From contig NZ_BONX01000038.1 in NCBI RefSeq assembly GCF_016862935.1, positions 62,001 through 126,000 on the forward strand: a stretch of DNA of 64,000 nt, given 5' to 3'. The position numbers were made by a program, and so were the translations under genes. The notes beneath the pieces were generated by a model. The model was not told the origin of the DNA. It saw only the letters and a list, made by a program, of their open reading frames with translations, and ran no database searches. Shown one piece after another: positions 26,557 to 34,452 of the stretch; position 1 is the stretch's first letter, and each line of letters begins with the position of its first letter. This DNA is from Plantactinospora mayteni (lineage in GTDB: Bacteria > Actinomycetota > Actinomycetes > Mycobacteriales > Micromonosporaceae).

Positions 26557-26581
26557 GGGTGGGGCGCCGGAGGAGGTCGCG

Positions 26582-28417
26582 GTGACCCGCGAGCCGCCCT
26601 CCGCGGCGGAGGACCGATCGCCGGCCGTCGGCCCGGTACTGCCGCCGATCGCGGACTACGGGCTGCTCGGGGACACCCGCACGGCCGCCCTGGTCTCCAG
26701 CGCCGGTGCGATCGACTGGATGTGCGTACCCCGCTTCGACGGCGCGTCCCTGTTCGGCCGGCTCGTCGGCGGCCCGGGAGCGGGCACGTACCGGATCGGC
26801 CCGGCCCGGCCGGCCGAGGTGGTCGAGCGGCGGTACCGGCGGCACACGGCGACCCTGCGGACGACCTGGGCGGTCGGCGACCGGCGCCTCACCCTCACCG
26901 AGGGGATGGTCGCCGAGATCACCGGCCGGCTGCTGCCGGCGACCCTGCTGGTCCGACGCCTGCGCGCCGACGGAGGTCCGGTCGAGGCCGTGGTCGAGTT
27001 CGACCCCCGGCTCGGGACCGGGTACCGGCCGCCCCGGGTCCGCCGCCGACGGCCGCCGCTCGTCTGCGAATGGGGCTCGCTCGCGGTGTCGCTGACCTGC
27101 ACTCCCGGGGTGGCCGTCGAACCCGGCCGACCCGCCCCGATGACCGTCCACCCGGGCCGGCCGGTCACCTTCGTGCTGGCCATGGCCCACCGCGAACCAC
27201 TGCTGTACGTCGATCCGGACGCGGCCTGGGAACTCCTGCGCGCCGACGAGGCGCACTGGCGGACCTGGATCGCCGAGGTCGACCCCGAACTGCCGTTCCG
27301 GGACGAGGTGGCGCGCAGCCTGCTCACGTTGCGGCTGTTGACGTACTCGCCGTCGCAGGCTCCGGTCGCCGCGCCGACCACCTCGCTGCCGGAGCAGCCG
27401 GGCGGCGTACGGAACTGGGACTACCGCTACGTCTGGCCCCGCGACGCCAGCATCGGTGTCGCCGCCTTCCTCGGTGTCGGCAAGCCCGACCAGGCCCGTG
27501 GCTTCCTCGCCTGGCTGTTGCGGGCCAGCCGGTTACAGCGCCCTCGGCTACCGGCACTGTTCACCCTGGACGGTCTGCGGGTACCGGCGGAGCGGCGGGT
27601 CGACAGCTGGCCCGGCTACGCCGGCAGCACCCCGGTACGCCTCGGCAACGGCGCCGCCGAGCAGCACCAGCTCGACGGCTATGGCTGGGTCGTCGACGCC
27701 GTCTGGGTGTACGCGAGTGCCGGACACCGCCTCGACACGGAGACCTGGCGGACCGTACGCGGCTTCGCCGACGTGGTCGCCCGGCGATGGCGGGAACCCG
27801 ACGCCGGCATCTGGGAGCTGCGCCACGCCACCCACCAGGTGCACTCCAAGCTGATGGGCTGGCTCGCCCTGGACCGGGCGCTGCGGATAGCCCAGACCCA
27901 TCCGCTTCCGGACCGGCAGCGGCAGCGCTGGCGGGACGCCCGTCAGGCGATCGCCGACGACGTACGGGTGCACGGGGTCGACCCGGAGCGGTCGACCTAC
28001 GTCCGCGGCTACGGCTCCCGGGAAGTCGACGCGGCGCTGCTGGTACTGCCGCTGCTCGGCATTGAGGACGCCGACTCGCCCCGGGTCGGGGGCACCATCG
28101 AGGCCATCCGGAGCGACCTGGGCGCGGGCGGCCCGCTGCTCTACCGCTACCCGCCCGGCCGCGACGGCCTACCCGGCTCCGAAGCGGCCTTCCTGCCCTG
28201 CTCGTTCTGGCTGACCCAGGCCCTGGCCGCCACCGGACGGCGGGCCGAGGCGGTCGAGTTGTTCCAGGCACTCCTCGACCTGGCGAGTCCGGTGGGCCTC
28301 TACGCGGAGGAGATGGACCCGGCCACCGGTGCCCACCTCGGCAACTATCCGCAGACCCTGACCCACGCCGCGCTCGTCCAGGCCGCACTCGCGCTCAGGT
28401 CGGCACCCGCCGGGTAG
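26582..28417 (+). CDS. Glycoside hydrolase family 15 (glucoamylase/trehalase type)
   Basis: 611 residues, with GTG behind AGGAGG. An N-terminal beta-rich trehalase-like domain (starting IADYGLLGDTRTAALVSSAG, IDWMCVPRFDG) precedes the alpha/alpha-barrel. The barrel contains RNWDYRYVWPRDAS, the WPGYAGSTPVRLGNGAAEQH block, IWELRHATHQVHSKLMGW with the likely general acid Glu, and YAEEMDPATGAHLGNYPQT with the likely base Glu. No signal peptide, so it acts in the cytosol on trehalose, maltodextrin or a similar alpha-glucan. The exact substrate cannot be read. Motifs and length agree with intact GH15 enzymes. Confidence 0.93.
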   Translation: MTREPPSAAEDRSPAVGPVLPPIADYGLLGDTRTAALVSSAGAIDWMCVPRFDGASLFGRLVGGPGAGTYRIGPARPAEVVERRYRRHTATLRTTWAVGDRRLTLTEGMVAEITGRLLPATLLVRRLRADGGPVEAVVEFDPRLGTGYRPPRVRRRRPPLVCEWGSLAVSLTCTPGVAVEPGRPAPMTVHPGRPVTFVLAMAHREPLLYVDPDAAWELLRADEAHWRTWIAEVDPELPFRDEVARSLLTLRLLTYSPSQAPVAAPTTSLPEQPGGVRNWDYRYVWPRDASIGVAAFLGVGKPDQARGFLAWLLRASRLQRPRLPALFTLDGLRVPAERRVDSWPGYAGSTPVRLGNGAAEQHQLDGYGWVVDAVWVYASAGHRLDTETWRTVRGFADVVARRWREPDAGIWELRHATHQVHSKLMGWLALDRALRIAQTHPLPDRQRQRWRDARQAIADDVRVHGVDPERSTYVRGYGSREVDAALLVLPLLGIEDADSPRVGGTIEAIRSDLGAGGPLLYRYPPGRDGLPGSEAAFLPCSFWLTQALAATGRRAEAVELFQALLDLASPVGLYAEEMDPATGAHLGNYPQTLTHAALVQAALALRSAPAG

Positions 28418-28621
28418 CCCCGCATCGCTCGCCGGTCCGGCCCGGTCCGCGCCGACCCAAGCCGGGCTCCGCTCGCCGGCCCGGTCTGTGCCGTCCGGGT
28501 GGCCGGCACCGCTTGCCTCCCCGGTCGGTGCGGTCCGGGTGCCGGGCACCGCTGGCAGGTCCGGTCGGCGTTGGTCGGTGGGGGTGCCGCCCGGCGGGCA
28601 TCTCGGCGGGCGGGGCAGAGG
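28418..28621. other. Convergent intergenic spacer with imperfect GC repeats
   Basis: 204 bases between convergent genes. Diverged copies of GTCCGGGTGCCGGGCACCGCT-type sequence recur near 28493 and 28534, some able to form hairpins. No ORF is supported. Confidence 0.5.
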
Positions 28622-29422
28622 CTAACCGCCGTGTCGACTACCTGCGGTCGCGGCGGGGCGGTGCTGGCCGAGCCGGTCGAGGACGAAGGTGAGAAAGGCG
28701 TGCACCTCGGCATCGTCCACGGTGTCGCCGGCCGCCCGGCCCTGGGCGTAGCCGCGCAGTGCCGCGTGGATCAGCGGACCGAACTCCGGCGCGGCCCGGG
28801 TCGCCCACTCCGCCGCCGGCCGCTTCGGGTACCACCGGCGTTGGGCGGCGTACCGCAGCGAGCGGCAGCCGTTGAGCACCGCGTTGTCGCCGAGGTCGAG
28901 ATCGGCGTGCAGGCGTGCCTCGACCGACTCGACCACCACCGGCAGCAGCGTGGCGAAGGGTACCGGCGCCAGCAACGTCGCGGGTGGCGGGCCGAGCAGC
29001 GCGACGCCCTGCTGACTGCTGATCGACCGGTCGATCGGGTACCAGAACACCGCCTCGTCCGGGCTTGCTCCGAAGCCGACCTTCGGCGGCAACGCCCGTC
29101 CGGTGTTGAGGTTGAGGGCGAAGCCGGCTCCGGTGCCGGCGTCGGCCACCACCGACCGCTCGTACAGCACGAACTCCAGGCCGGTGGCGGGGCAGCGCAG
29201 CGCGTCGTGGGACAGCTCGGCGGCGAGCGCCTGCAATACCGCCGGACCGGCGCGCTCGACCACGGCGATCAGGTCGATGTCGCTGCGCCCCGGCGAATAG
29301 CCGTCGAGCGCCAGGGATCCGGTCGGATAGACGCCGAGGAGCGCGTCCCCGAGAATGGCGCGCAGCCGGTCCAGTACCCCGGCCAGATATCCGCGCTCGT
29401 CGGGCGGAAGGGTCGATGTCAC
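28622..29422 (-). CDS. Aminoglycoside adenylyltransferase-like nucleotidyltransferase
   Basis: 266 residues from a GTG at 29422. The nucleotidyltransferase signature is clear: GSLALDGYSPGRSDIDLIAV (GS, then SDID with two metal-binding Asp). A C-terminal helical domain (DUF4111-like) follows, with NLNTGRALP, VLNGCRSLRYA and the PKRPAAEWA segment as in ANT(3'')/ANT(9)-type enzymes. These transfer AMP to spectinomycin, streptomycin or related alcohols. Here the chromosomal setting gives no resistance context, so the substrate may be endogenous. Leftward, and divergent from the small membrane protein gene that starts at 29612. Confidence 0.85.
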   Translation of the reverse strand: MTSTLPPDERGYLAGVLDRLRAILGDALLGVYPTGSLALDGYSPGRSDIDLIAVVERAGPAVLQALAAELSHDALRCPATGLEFVLYERSVVADAGTGAGFALNLNTGRALPPKVGFGASPDEAVFWYPIDRSISSQQGVALLGPPPATLLAPVPFATLLPVVVESVEARLHADLDLGDNAVLNGCRSLRYAAQRRWYPKRPAAEWATRAAPEFGPLIHAALRGYAQGRAAGDTVDDAEVHAFLTFVLDRLGQHRPAATAGSRHGG

Positions 29423-29611
29423 CGCGACACCTTGCCATGCCGGCGAAGGCACCCCGCCCGCGCCCCGCCGCCCGAACCGACCCACCTCACCCGCACGGGC
29501 GTCGACCTCGGCCTCCGGCGGTACGACCCGACCGGGACCTCCGCGAGTGCACGACCTGCATACGATTCCTGGCGTCCGACGACCGTTCGTTCCCAGACCA
29601 GAAGGAAGACC

Positions 29612-30091
29612 GTGGACTCGTCCCTCGCGATCCTCATCGGCGGCACGGCCGTCTGCGCCGGCGCCGTCGCCTACCTGGTGCTTCTCCGCGATCTCGGTCC
29701 GCGTCGCGCCGTCGGGGCCGCCGTCGGCGTGACGATCGGTATCACCGCGAGCTTCCTGCTGATGCTCTACCTCGCCACGCTCGCTCTCCCGGCCGTGGTG
29801 GGTTTCGTCGCGGTCTTCGCCGCCGGTGTCGCCTATCCGGTCTTCCTGCGCGACCTCGGCCCACGTCGGGCCGGGGTCGCCGCCGCCGGCGCGGCTGCCG
29901 TGGTCACCGCGAGTTTCCTGCTCGTCGTCTACCTCGCCGTGATCGCCTTCATCGCCGCCGTCGGCGTGTACCTGCTGCTGCGGGTCCGGATCCGGATCGC
30001 CCCGGCGCTGGTACTCATGGCGACCACCCTCGGCGGGCTGCTCGCCGCCTCCGCACTCGTCTTCTGGATCAGCCTCACGTACGTCATGTGA
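29612..30091 (+). CDS. Small membrane protein with internal duplication
   Basis: 159 residues from a GTG preceded by AAGGAAG. The first two thirds contain two similar halves: VAYLVLLRDLGPRRAVGAAV with a following TASFLLMLYLA, and VAYPVFLRDLGPRRAGVAAA with a following TASFLLVVYLA. Each is a helix, a short cytoplasm-type RDLGPRR loop and another helix. A last pair of helices follows (AALVFW region). About five or six spans in all. The family is unknown to me. The duplicated loop may be a ligand or interaction site. Confidence 0.7.
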   Translation: MDSSLAILIGGTAVCAGAVAYLVLLRDLGPRRAVGAAVGVTIGITASFLLMLYLATLALPAVVGFVAVFAAGVAYPVFLRDLGPRRAGVAAAGAAAVVTASFLLVVYLAVIAFIAAVGVYLLLRVRIRIAPALVLMATTLGGLLAASALVFWISLTYVM

Positions 30092-30106
30092 CGCGGGCGC
30101 GCCGGA

Positions 30107-30976
30107 TCACCTCGTCCCGCTGCCGTCCCGTACGGCCGCGACCAGGGCGGGGAGCACCTGAGCCGCGGTTCCACGCAGGTTGATCGCGCAGACCCGGTCG
30201 AGCGGTGTCGGTTCCGGGTTGACCTGGATCACGGTGGCACCGGAGCGGGCCGCGATCCGGGGGATCTCGGCGGCGGGATAGACGACCCCGGAGGTGCCGA
30301 CCGTCAGCAGTACGTCGCAGCCGGCAGCGGCTTCGACCGCCGTGGTCAACGCCGCCTCGGGCAGTGCCTCGCCGAACCACACGACGCCGGGTCGGACGAG
30401 TGCTCCGCAGCGCGTGCACCGAGGCGGTGGCACCCGGCCGCCCTCGCCAGGATCGGCGGTCTCGCCGTCCACCGTCTCCGGCAGCGCAGCCGGGTGGTCG
30501 GCACTGGCGATCGTCACAGGCAGCGTAGCCGGGCGGGCGGGCTTGGCGACCGTCTCCGGCAGGGGTGCCGGGTGGGCGGCCTCGGCGACGCAGCGGGGAG
30601 CGAAGAGGCTGCCGTGCAGGTGGACGGGGGATCGGGAGCCGGCCCGCTCGTGCAGGTCGTCGACGTTCTGGGTGATGACCACGGTGCCTGGGAGCAGGGC
30701 CTCGATGGCGGCCGTGGCGAGGTGTCCGGGATTGGGCTCGGCCCGGCGTACCCGGGCGCGCCGCCACTCGTACCAGCCCCAGACCAGGTCAGGGTCGGCG
30801 TGGAACGCCTCCGGGGTGGCGAGTTGCAGCGCGTCGAAGCGGGCCCACAGCCCGGTGAGATCGTCCCGGAAGGTCGGCACGCCGCTTTCGGCCGAGATCC
30901 CGGCACCGGTGAAGACGACGACCCGACGAGCCTGGCCGAGTACTGCGGCGGCATCGGGCGGCAGAACCTGCTCCAT
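30107..30976 (-). CDS. cobB: Sir2-family NAD-dependent deacylase with repeat insertion in zinc domain
   Basis: 289 residues from the ATG at 30976. Sirtuin motifs are intact: VVFTGAGISAESGVPTFRDD (NAD site), TQNVDDLHERAGS, and the catalytic His in VHLHGSLFAP. GVVWFGEALPE, LLTVGTSGVVYPAAE and VNPEPTPLD follow. The zinc-binding region is abnormal. The first CxxC pair has only one Cys (RCVAE), and about 45 residues, including three tandem 13-residue repeats, separate it from the second pair (RCTRCG). It is longer than the usual 230-250 residues. Activity should depend on whether zinc is still bound. It converges on the membrane protein gene with 15 bases between stops. Confidence 0.88.
   Translation of the reverse strand: MEQVLPPDAAAVLGQARRVVVFTGAGISAESGVPTFRDDLTGLWARFDALQLATPEAFHADPDLVWGWYEWRRARVRRAEPNPGHLATAAIEALLPGTVVITQNVDDLHERAGSRSPVHLHGSLFAPRCVAEAAHPAPLPETVAKPARPATLPVTIASADHPAALPETVDGETADPGEGGRVPPPRCTRCGALVRPGVVWFGEALPEAALTTAVEAAAGCDVLLTVGTSGVVYPAAEIPRIAARSGATVIQVNPEPTPLDRVCAINLRGTAAQVLPALVAAVRDGSGTR
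30470..30586. repeat. 39-bp minisatellite, 3 copies, inside sirtuin gene
   Basis: Three tandem 39-base units (30470-30508, 30509-30547, 30548-30586) with roughly 70-80% agreement. They encode 13-residue repeats of the form AxxxHPAxLPETV. The unit keeps the reading frame. Confidence 0.88.
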
Positions 30977-31123
30977 CCGGGAGATCCTGCCACCATCGCG
31001 TTCCGGCCGGCGAGGCCGCCGACGTCCCGGTGCCGGGCCACACCACGTACCGGAGATGTCGCCGCCACCACCAGCCAAACCGGATCGCGACCCGTCAGCG
31101 TCAACCCGGCACGCCCTTGCCGA

Positions 31124-32299
31124 CTAACTCCGCCGCCGCCGTGCCCGGTCCTGTACCGCCTCCCGGTATAGCTCGACCAGTGCCCGGCCGTGCGCCCCCC
31201 ACGGGCGCGGAGTGACACCCGCCGCCGCCGGAGGTGGCCCGGCGGCAACCGATTCGTCGATCGCTCGGGCGGTAGCGTCCAAGTCGTCCGGGTCGACCAA
31301 CCGCGCCGCGGCGCCGAGCAGCTCGCGGTAGGTGGGGATGTCGGCGGCGACCACGGGCGCCCCGGCGGCCAGCGCCTCCAACGGCGGAAACCCGAAGCCC
31401 TCGCTCGCCGAGAGACTGACCACGGCGCCGGCCCGCAGGTACAGCGCCTGCAACATACTGTCGTCGACCGCGCCGAGCAGGACCGCGTCCGCGGCCACCG
31501 GGTGGTCGGCGACCAGCGCGGTGCCGGGACCGCCGGGCGCGAAGTCGCCGCCGACCAGCACCAGTCGGACTCCGCGACGCCGGCTGGCCGTCCGCGCGTA
31601 CGCGTCCAGCACGGCGCCGATCCGCTTGTGTGCCCTGGCCAGCCCGACATAGAGGACGAACTCGTGCGGCGGGGGTGCCGCCCCGTCAGGTGGTACCGGC
31701 GCGGCGAGCAGATGGTCGCTGCCCCACGAGCTGACCCGCAGCGGCGCGTCCGCCCGGACGGCGGTGCGGAACTGCCCGGCGACCGTCTCCGTCGGTACGA
31801 CGATCCGGGACGCGGTCGCCGCGAGGTGCGCCATCATCCGCCCGTAGTACTCCTCGTGCACGGAGGCGGGGTGTGCACGGGCGGCCGACGCCGGCGGGGT
31901 CAGTACGCGCAGCTCCGCCACCGCCCGGCGCATCGCCGCCAGGTCGGCGGCACCGAACCGCGCGGCGAACGCGGCGTCCGAATAGCAGAGGCCGGGATCG
32001 AGCAGCCGGACGACGTCGTGCACGGTCACCACCAGCGGGATGCCGGGGTCGGGCCACGGAATCCGGTAGTCGAACAGGTGGACCACGTCGGCACCGACCC
32101 GGCGGGCGGCGTCGAGCAGCTCGTCCGCCTCGGCCGCGCCGTACCGTGGCGTCCCGGTCGGCGTCAGGACGTCGAGCCTGATCCCACCCGCGGAGCGCAC
32201 CGCCGCGACGGTGCAGCGGGTGTAGCGCCCGATGCCGTCGGGAGCGTCGATCCGTCCGTCCACCAGCACCCGGATCACCGCTGCCACCTCACTGGACAT
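31124..32299 (-). CDS. Glycosyltransferase, GT4 family
   Basis: 391 residues from the ATG at 32299; a GTG at 32278, behind GAGGTGG, is an alternative start. It opens with the GT-B strand VIRVLVDGRIDAPDGIGRYT, has VVTVHDVV and RIVVPTETVAGQF, and in the donor domain FVLYVGLARAHKRIGAVLDA and SLSASEGFGFPPLEALAAGAP. The N-terminal pattern VLVDxR...GIxRYT is shared with the frameshifted GT4 gene at 37181, so the two look like paralogues serving one cluster. Leftward and divergent from the epimerase gene. Sugar and acceptor unknown. Confidence 0.9.
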   Translation of the reverse strand: MSSEVAAVIRVLVDGRIDAPDGIGRYTRCTVAAVRSAGGIRLDVLTPTGTPRYGAAEADELLDAARRVGADVVHLFDYRIPWPDPGIPLVVTVHDVVRLLDPGLCYSDAAFAARFGAADLAAMRRAVAELRVLTPPASAARAHPASVHEEYYGRMMAHLAATASRIVVPTETVAGQFRTAVRADAPLRVSSWGSDHLLAAPVPPDGAAPPPHEFVLYVGLARAHKRIGAVLDAYARTASRRRGVRLVLVGGDFAPGGPGTALVADHPVAADAVLLGAVDDSMLQALYLRAGAVVSLSASEGFGFPPLEALAAGAPVVAADIPTYRELLGAAARLVDPDDLDATARAIDESVAAGPPPAAAGVTPRPWGAHGRALVELYREAVQDRARRRRS

Positions 32300-32336
32300 G
32301 GTGCGGACAATGCATCGCCACCTATCCTTCCATGGC

Positions 32337-33587
32337 ATGAAGCCCGGCCGCGCCACCACACCCCGCGCGGTGCCCGCCACCGGCCCACCAGCGTCCGCCA
32401 CCGGCCCATCGGCTACGGGAGGTCAAGGAACTCGTCGGCCGGCCGGCTCACCAGCACCCGCCACCGGCTCACCAGCGCCCGCGATCGACTCACCAGCGCC
32501 CGCGACCGGCTCGCCAGCACTCGCCACCGACTCACCAGTGCTCGTCACCGGCGGAGCGGGGTTTCTGGGCATTGCCGTGGTCCGGCGGCTGCGCGCCGCC
32601 GGCCAGTCGGTGGCCGTCCTCGACGACGGCAGCGCCGGTACGCTGCGTCGGCTGCACGCGTTCGCCGACGACGCCGGGGTGGTCCACCACCTGACCAGCG
32701 TCTGCGACGCCGACGCGGTGGCCGAGCTGCACCGCGCCGTGCGGCCGTGGGCCGTGGTCCACCTCGCGGCCCGGCACTTCATACCGGAGTGTGAGCGCGA
32801 TCCGCAGGAGACCGCCCGGGTGAACGTCGCCGGCACGGCCAGCCTGCTCGCCGCCTGGCGGGCCCACCGCCCGCAGCGGTTCGTGTTCGCGTCCTCGGCG
32901 GCCGTCTACGCCGATTCCACCGGCCCGCTCTCCGAACGGTCCCGGTGCGCCCCGCGCACCGTCTACGGCCACACCAAGCTGGAGGGGGAGCGGATGGTGC
33001 ACCGGCAGGCCGCCCGTCGCGGCGTGGCCGCGCTGTCGGTGCGGCTGTTCAACCTCTACGGACCCGGCCCGACCGCCGACCATCTGGTCCCGACCGCGCT
33101 CGCCCAGGCCCGGGCCGGCGGCGCGCTGCACCTCGGCGACCTGCGGACCATCCGTGACTACGTGTACGTCGAGGACGCCGCCGACGCGGTCGTGGCGCTG
33201 CTCGCCCGGGACGTCACCGGCCGGGTGAACATCGGCACCGGCCGGGGCACCGCCGGCCAGGAGGTGGTGGCGTCCATCCTGGAGATTCTCGGTGTGACCG
33301 GCACGGTCGCGCGGGATCCGGCCCGTACCCGGGCGCGGGACAGCCTGGCAGTGGTCGCCGACGTCCGCCGGCTCCGCGCGATACTGCCGGCGTGGCGGCC
33401 GGTTCCGCTCCGCGAGGGACTGCTGCGTACGGCGCGGACGGCGGCGGTCGAGCCTCGGCATCCGATCGTCAGCCGTGGGTACCGGGCGGCGTCGGGTCCG
33501 GCGGCGGCAGCCAGCTCAGCAGCTCCGGCCGGCGGGCCCGCAGTTGTCTCGCCAGCCGTTCCGCAGCCGTCGACCGGCGCTGATTGA
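32337..33587 (+). CDS. NAD-dependent nucleotide-sugar epimerase/dehydratase with repeat N-terminus
   Basis: 416 residues from the ATG at 32337 (start uncertain). The extended SDR core begins near residue 70 with VLVTGGAGFLGIAVVRRL. It continues with VVHLAARHF, FVFASSAAVYAD (Ser), the catalytic pair YGHTK (Tyr/Lys), RLFNLYGPG and RDYVYVEDAADAV, all typical of UDP-glucose 4-epimerase-like enzymes. Everything before the core is Pro/Ala/Thr/Ser repeats from a 21-bp minisatellite, which runs straight into the first beta strand. The tail after about residue 375 is low-complexity, and its last 119 bases overlap the convergent phosphotransferase gene. It probably makes the sugar donor for the neighbouring GT4 enzymes. 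Confidence 0.88.
   Translation: MKPGRATTPRAVPATGPPASATGPSATGGQGTRRPAGSPAPATGSPAPAIDSPAPATGSPALATDSPVLVTGGAGFLGIAVVRRLRAAGQSVAVLDDGSAGTLRRLHAFADDAGVVHHLTSVCDADAVAELHRAVRPWAVVHLAARHFIPECERDPQETARVNVAGTASLLAAWRAHRPQRFVFASSAAVYADSTGPLSERSRCAPRTVYGHTKLEGERMVHRQAARRGVAALSVRLFNLYGPGPTADHLVPTALAQARAGGALHLGDLRTIRDYVYVEDAADAVVALLARDVTGRVNIGTGRGTAGQEVVASILEILGVTGTVARDPARTRARDSLAVVADVRRLRAILPAWRPVPLREGLLRTARTAAVEPRHPIVSRGYRAASGPAAAASSAAPAGGPAVVSPAVPQPSTGAD
32445..32549. repeat. 21-bp minisatellite, 5 copies, at 5' end of epimerase gene
   Basis: Five tandem 21-base units encode SPAPATG, SPAPAID, SPAPATG, SPALATD and SPVLVTG in sequence. The last unit is also the first beta strand of the Rossmann fold. 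More diverged copies are visible just upstream (about 32376-32420). Confidence 0.9.
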
Positions 33588-34452
33588 GCAGGTCGAACCG
33601 GCGCCGGGCGAGCATCAACGGCAGCAGTCGGTCGAGTTGATCGTGGTCCACCCCGCCGCCGTAACCGGCGACCGCCGACTCGACGGTACCGCCGAGGCCG
33701 AGGTCGACCGCGATGCACCAGGCCAGGTCGAGCATTGGCGGCCCGACCTGGATGGCGCCCGGGTCGAGTACGGCCCGCAGCCGGGTACCGGTGAACAGCA
33801 CGTTGTGCCCGACCGCCATGTCGCCGTGGATCGCGGTCATCGGCGCACCGTGACACGCCTGGTCGAGTGCTGCCGCCAGGCGCAGCGCGCAGGCCGGATC
33901 GCGCAGCCGGATCTCGCCGAAGAACATCGCGGCGGTGCCCGGGGCGTCCAGCCGGCGGCCGAATGCCGGCGCGTGGTCGTGCCAGCGGCGCATCGCCGCG
34001 CAGACCGCGTGCTGTCGTCGGGGCAGCAGCGGACCGGCGGCACCGTGTGATCCGGGCACCCGCTCCAGCACGGTCCACCACCGGCGCTCGCCACCGGCCA
34101 GGATCTCACCGTGGTCGAGCAGTGCGGGTGCCGGGATGCCGGCGGCGACGCGTACCCGCTCGTAGCCGAGGCAGACCGCCAGCATCTCGTGCCGGCGGTG
34201 CTGCACCTTGATCAGGGTACGGGCGCCCGGTACGACCGCCCCGCCGGTACCGTCCGGCGCCGGACCGTCGTAGGCGGGGCTCCGCGCCGCCGCCCGGACC
34301 AGCGCGTCGACGACCTCGCCCGGCAGCTCGCCGGCGGACGGTGTCGCGGCGTCGCTCAGGTCGAGCGGCCCGCAGGGCGGCACGCTCGCGCTCCGCTCAC
34401 CCGCCTGCCGCTCACCCACCTGCCGTTCACCCACCCGGTTCGGTCGATCCAC
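33469..34452 (-). CDS. APH-fold phosphotransferase
   Basis: 327 residues from a GTG at 34452. The catalytic loop is intact: AIHGDMAVGHNVLF (His, Asp, Asn), followed by LRAVLDPGAIQVG, where DPG replaces the usual DFG. The nucleotide-binding N-lobe has RTLIKVQHRR (likely Lys) and the hinge LERVPGSHG. Family members phosphorylate small alcohols (aminoglycosides, choline, homoserine, sugars). The first 25 residues are three 5-residue VGERQ-type repeats, and an internal GTG near 34384 could be the real start. Its 5' end overlaps the STAND gene by 26 bases; its 3' end overlaps the convergent epimerase gene by 119 bases. Confidence 0.82.
   Translation of the reverse strand: MDRPNRVGERQVGERQAGERSASVPPCGPLDLSDAATPSAGELPGEVVDALVRAAARSPAYDGPAPDGTGGAVVPGARTLIKVQHRRHEMLAVCLGYERVRVAAGIPAPALLDHGEILAGGERRWWTVLERVPGSHGAAGPLLPRRQHAVCAAMRRWHDHAPAFGRRLDAPGTAAMFFGEIRLRDPACALRLAAALDQACHGAPMTAIHGDMAVGHNVLFTGTRLRAVLDPGAIQVGPPMLDLAWCIAVDLGLGGTVESAVAGYGGGVDHDQLDRLLPLMLARRRFDLLNQRRSTAAERLARQLRARRPELLSWLPPPDPTPPGTHG
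34394..34438. repeat. 15-bp tandem repeat spanning a gene junction
   Basis: Three units of CGCTCACCCACCTGC type (34394-34408, 34409-34423, 34424-34438). They encode VGERQ-like repeats at the N-terminus of the phosphotransferase, and the third copy contains the stop codon of the STAND ATPase gene. Confidence 0.85.

Noticed and set aside
28622-29422. Nucleotidyltransferase called as an acquired aminoglycoside-resistance gene
   Set aside because: Composition matches its neighbours, with no mobile element or integron site adjacent. It is described only as ANT-like.
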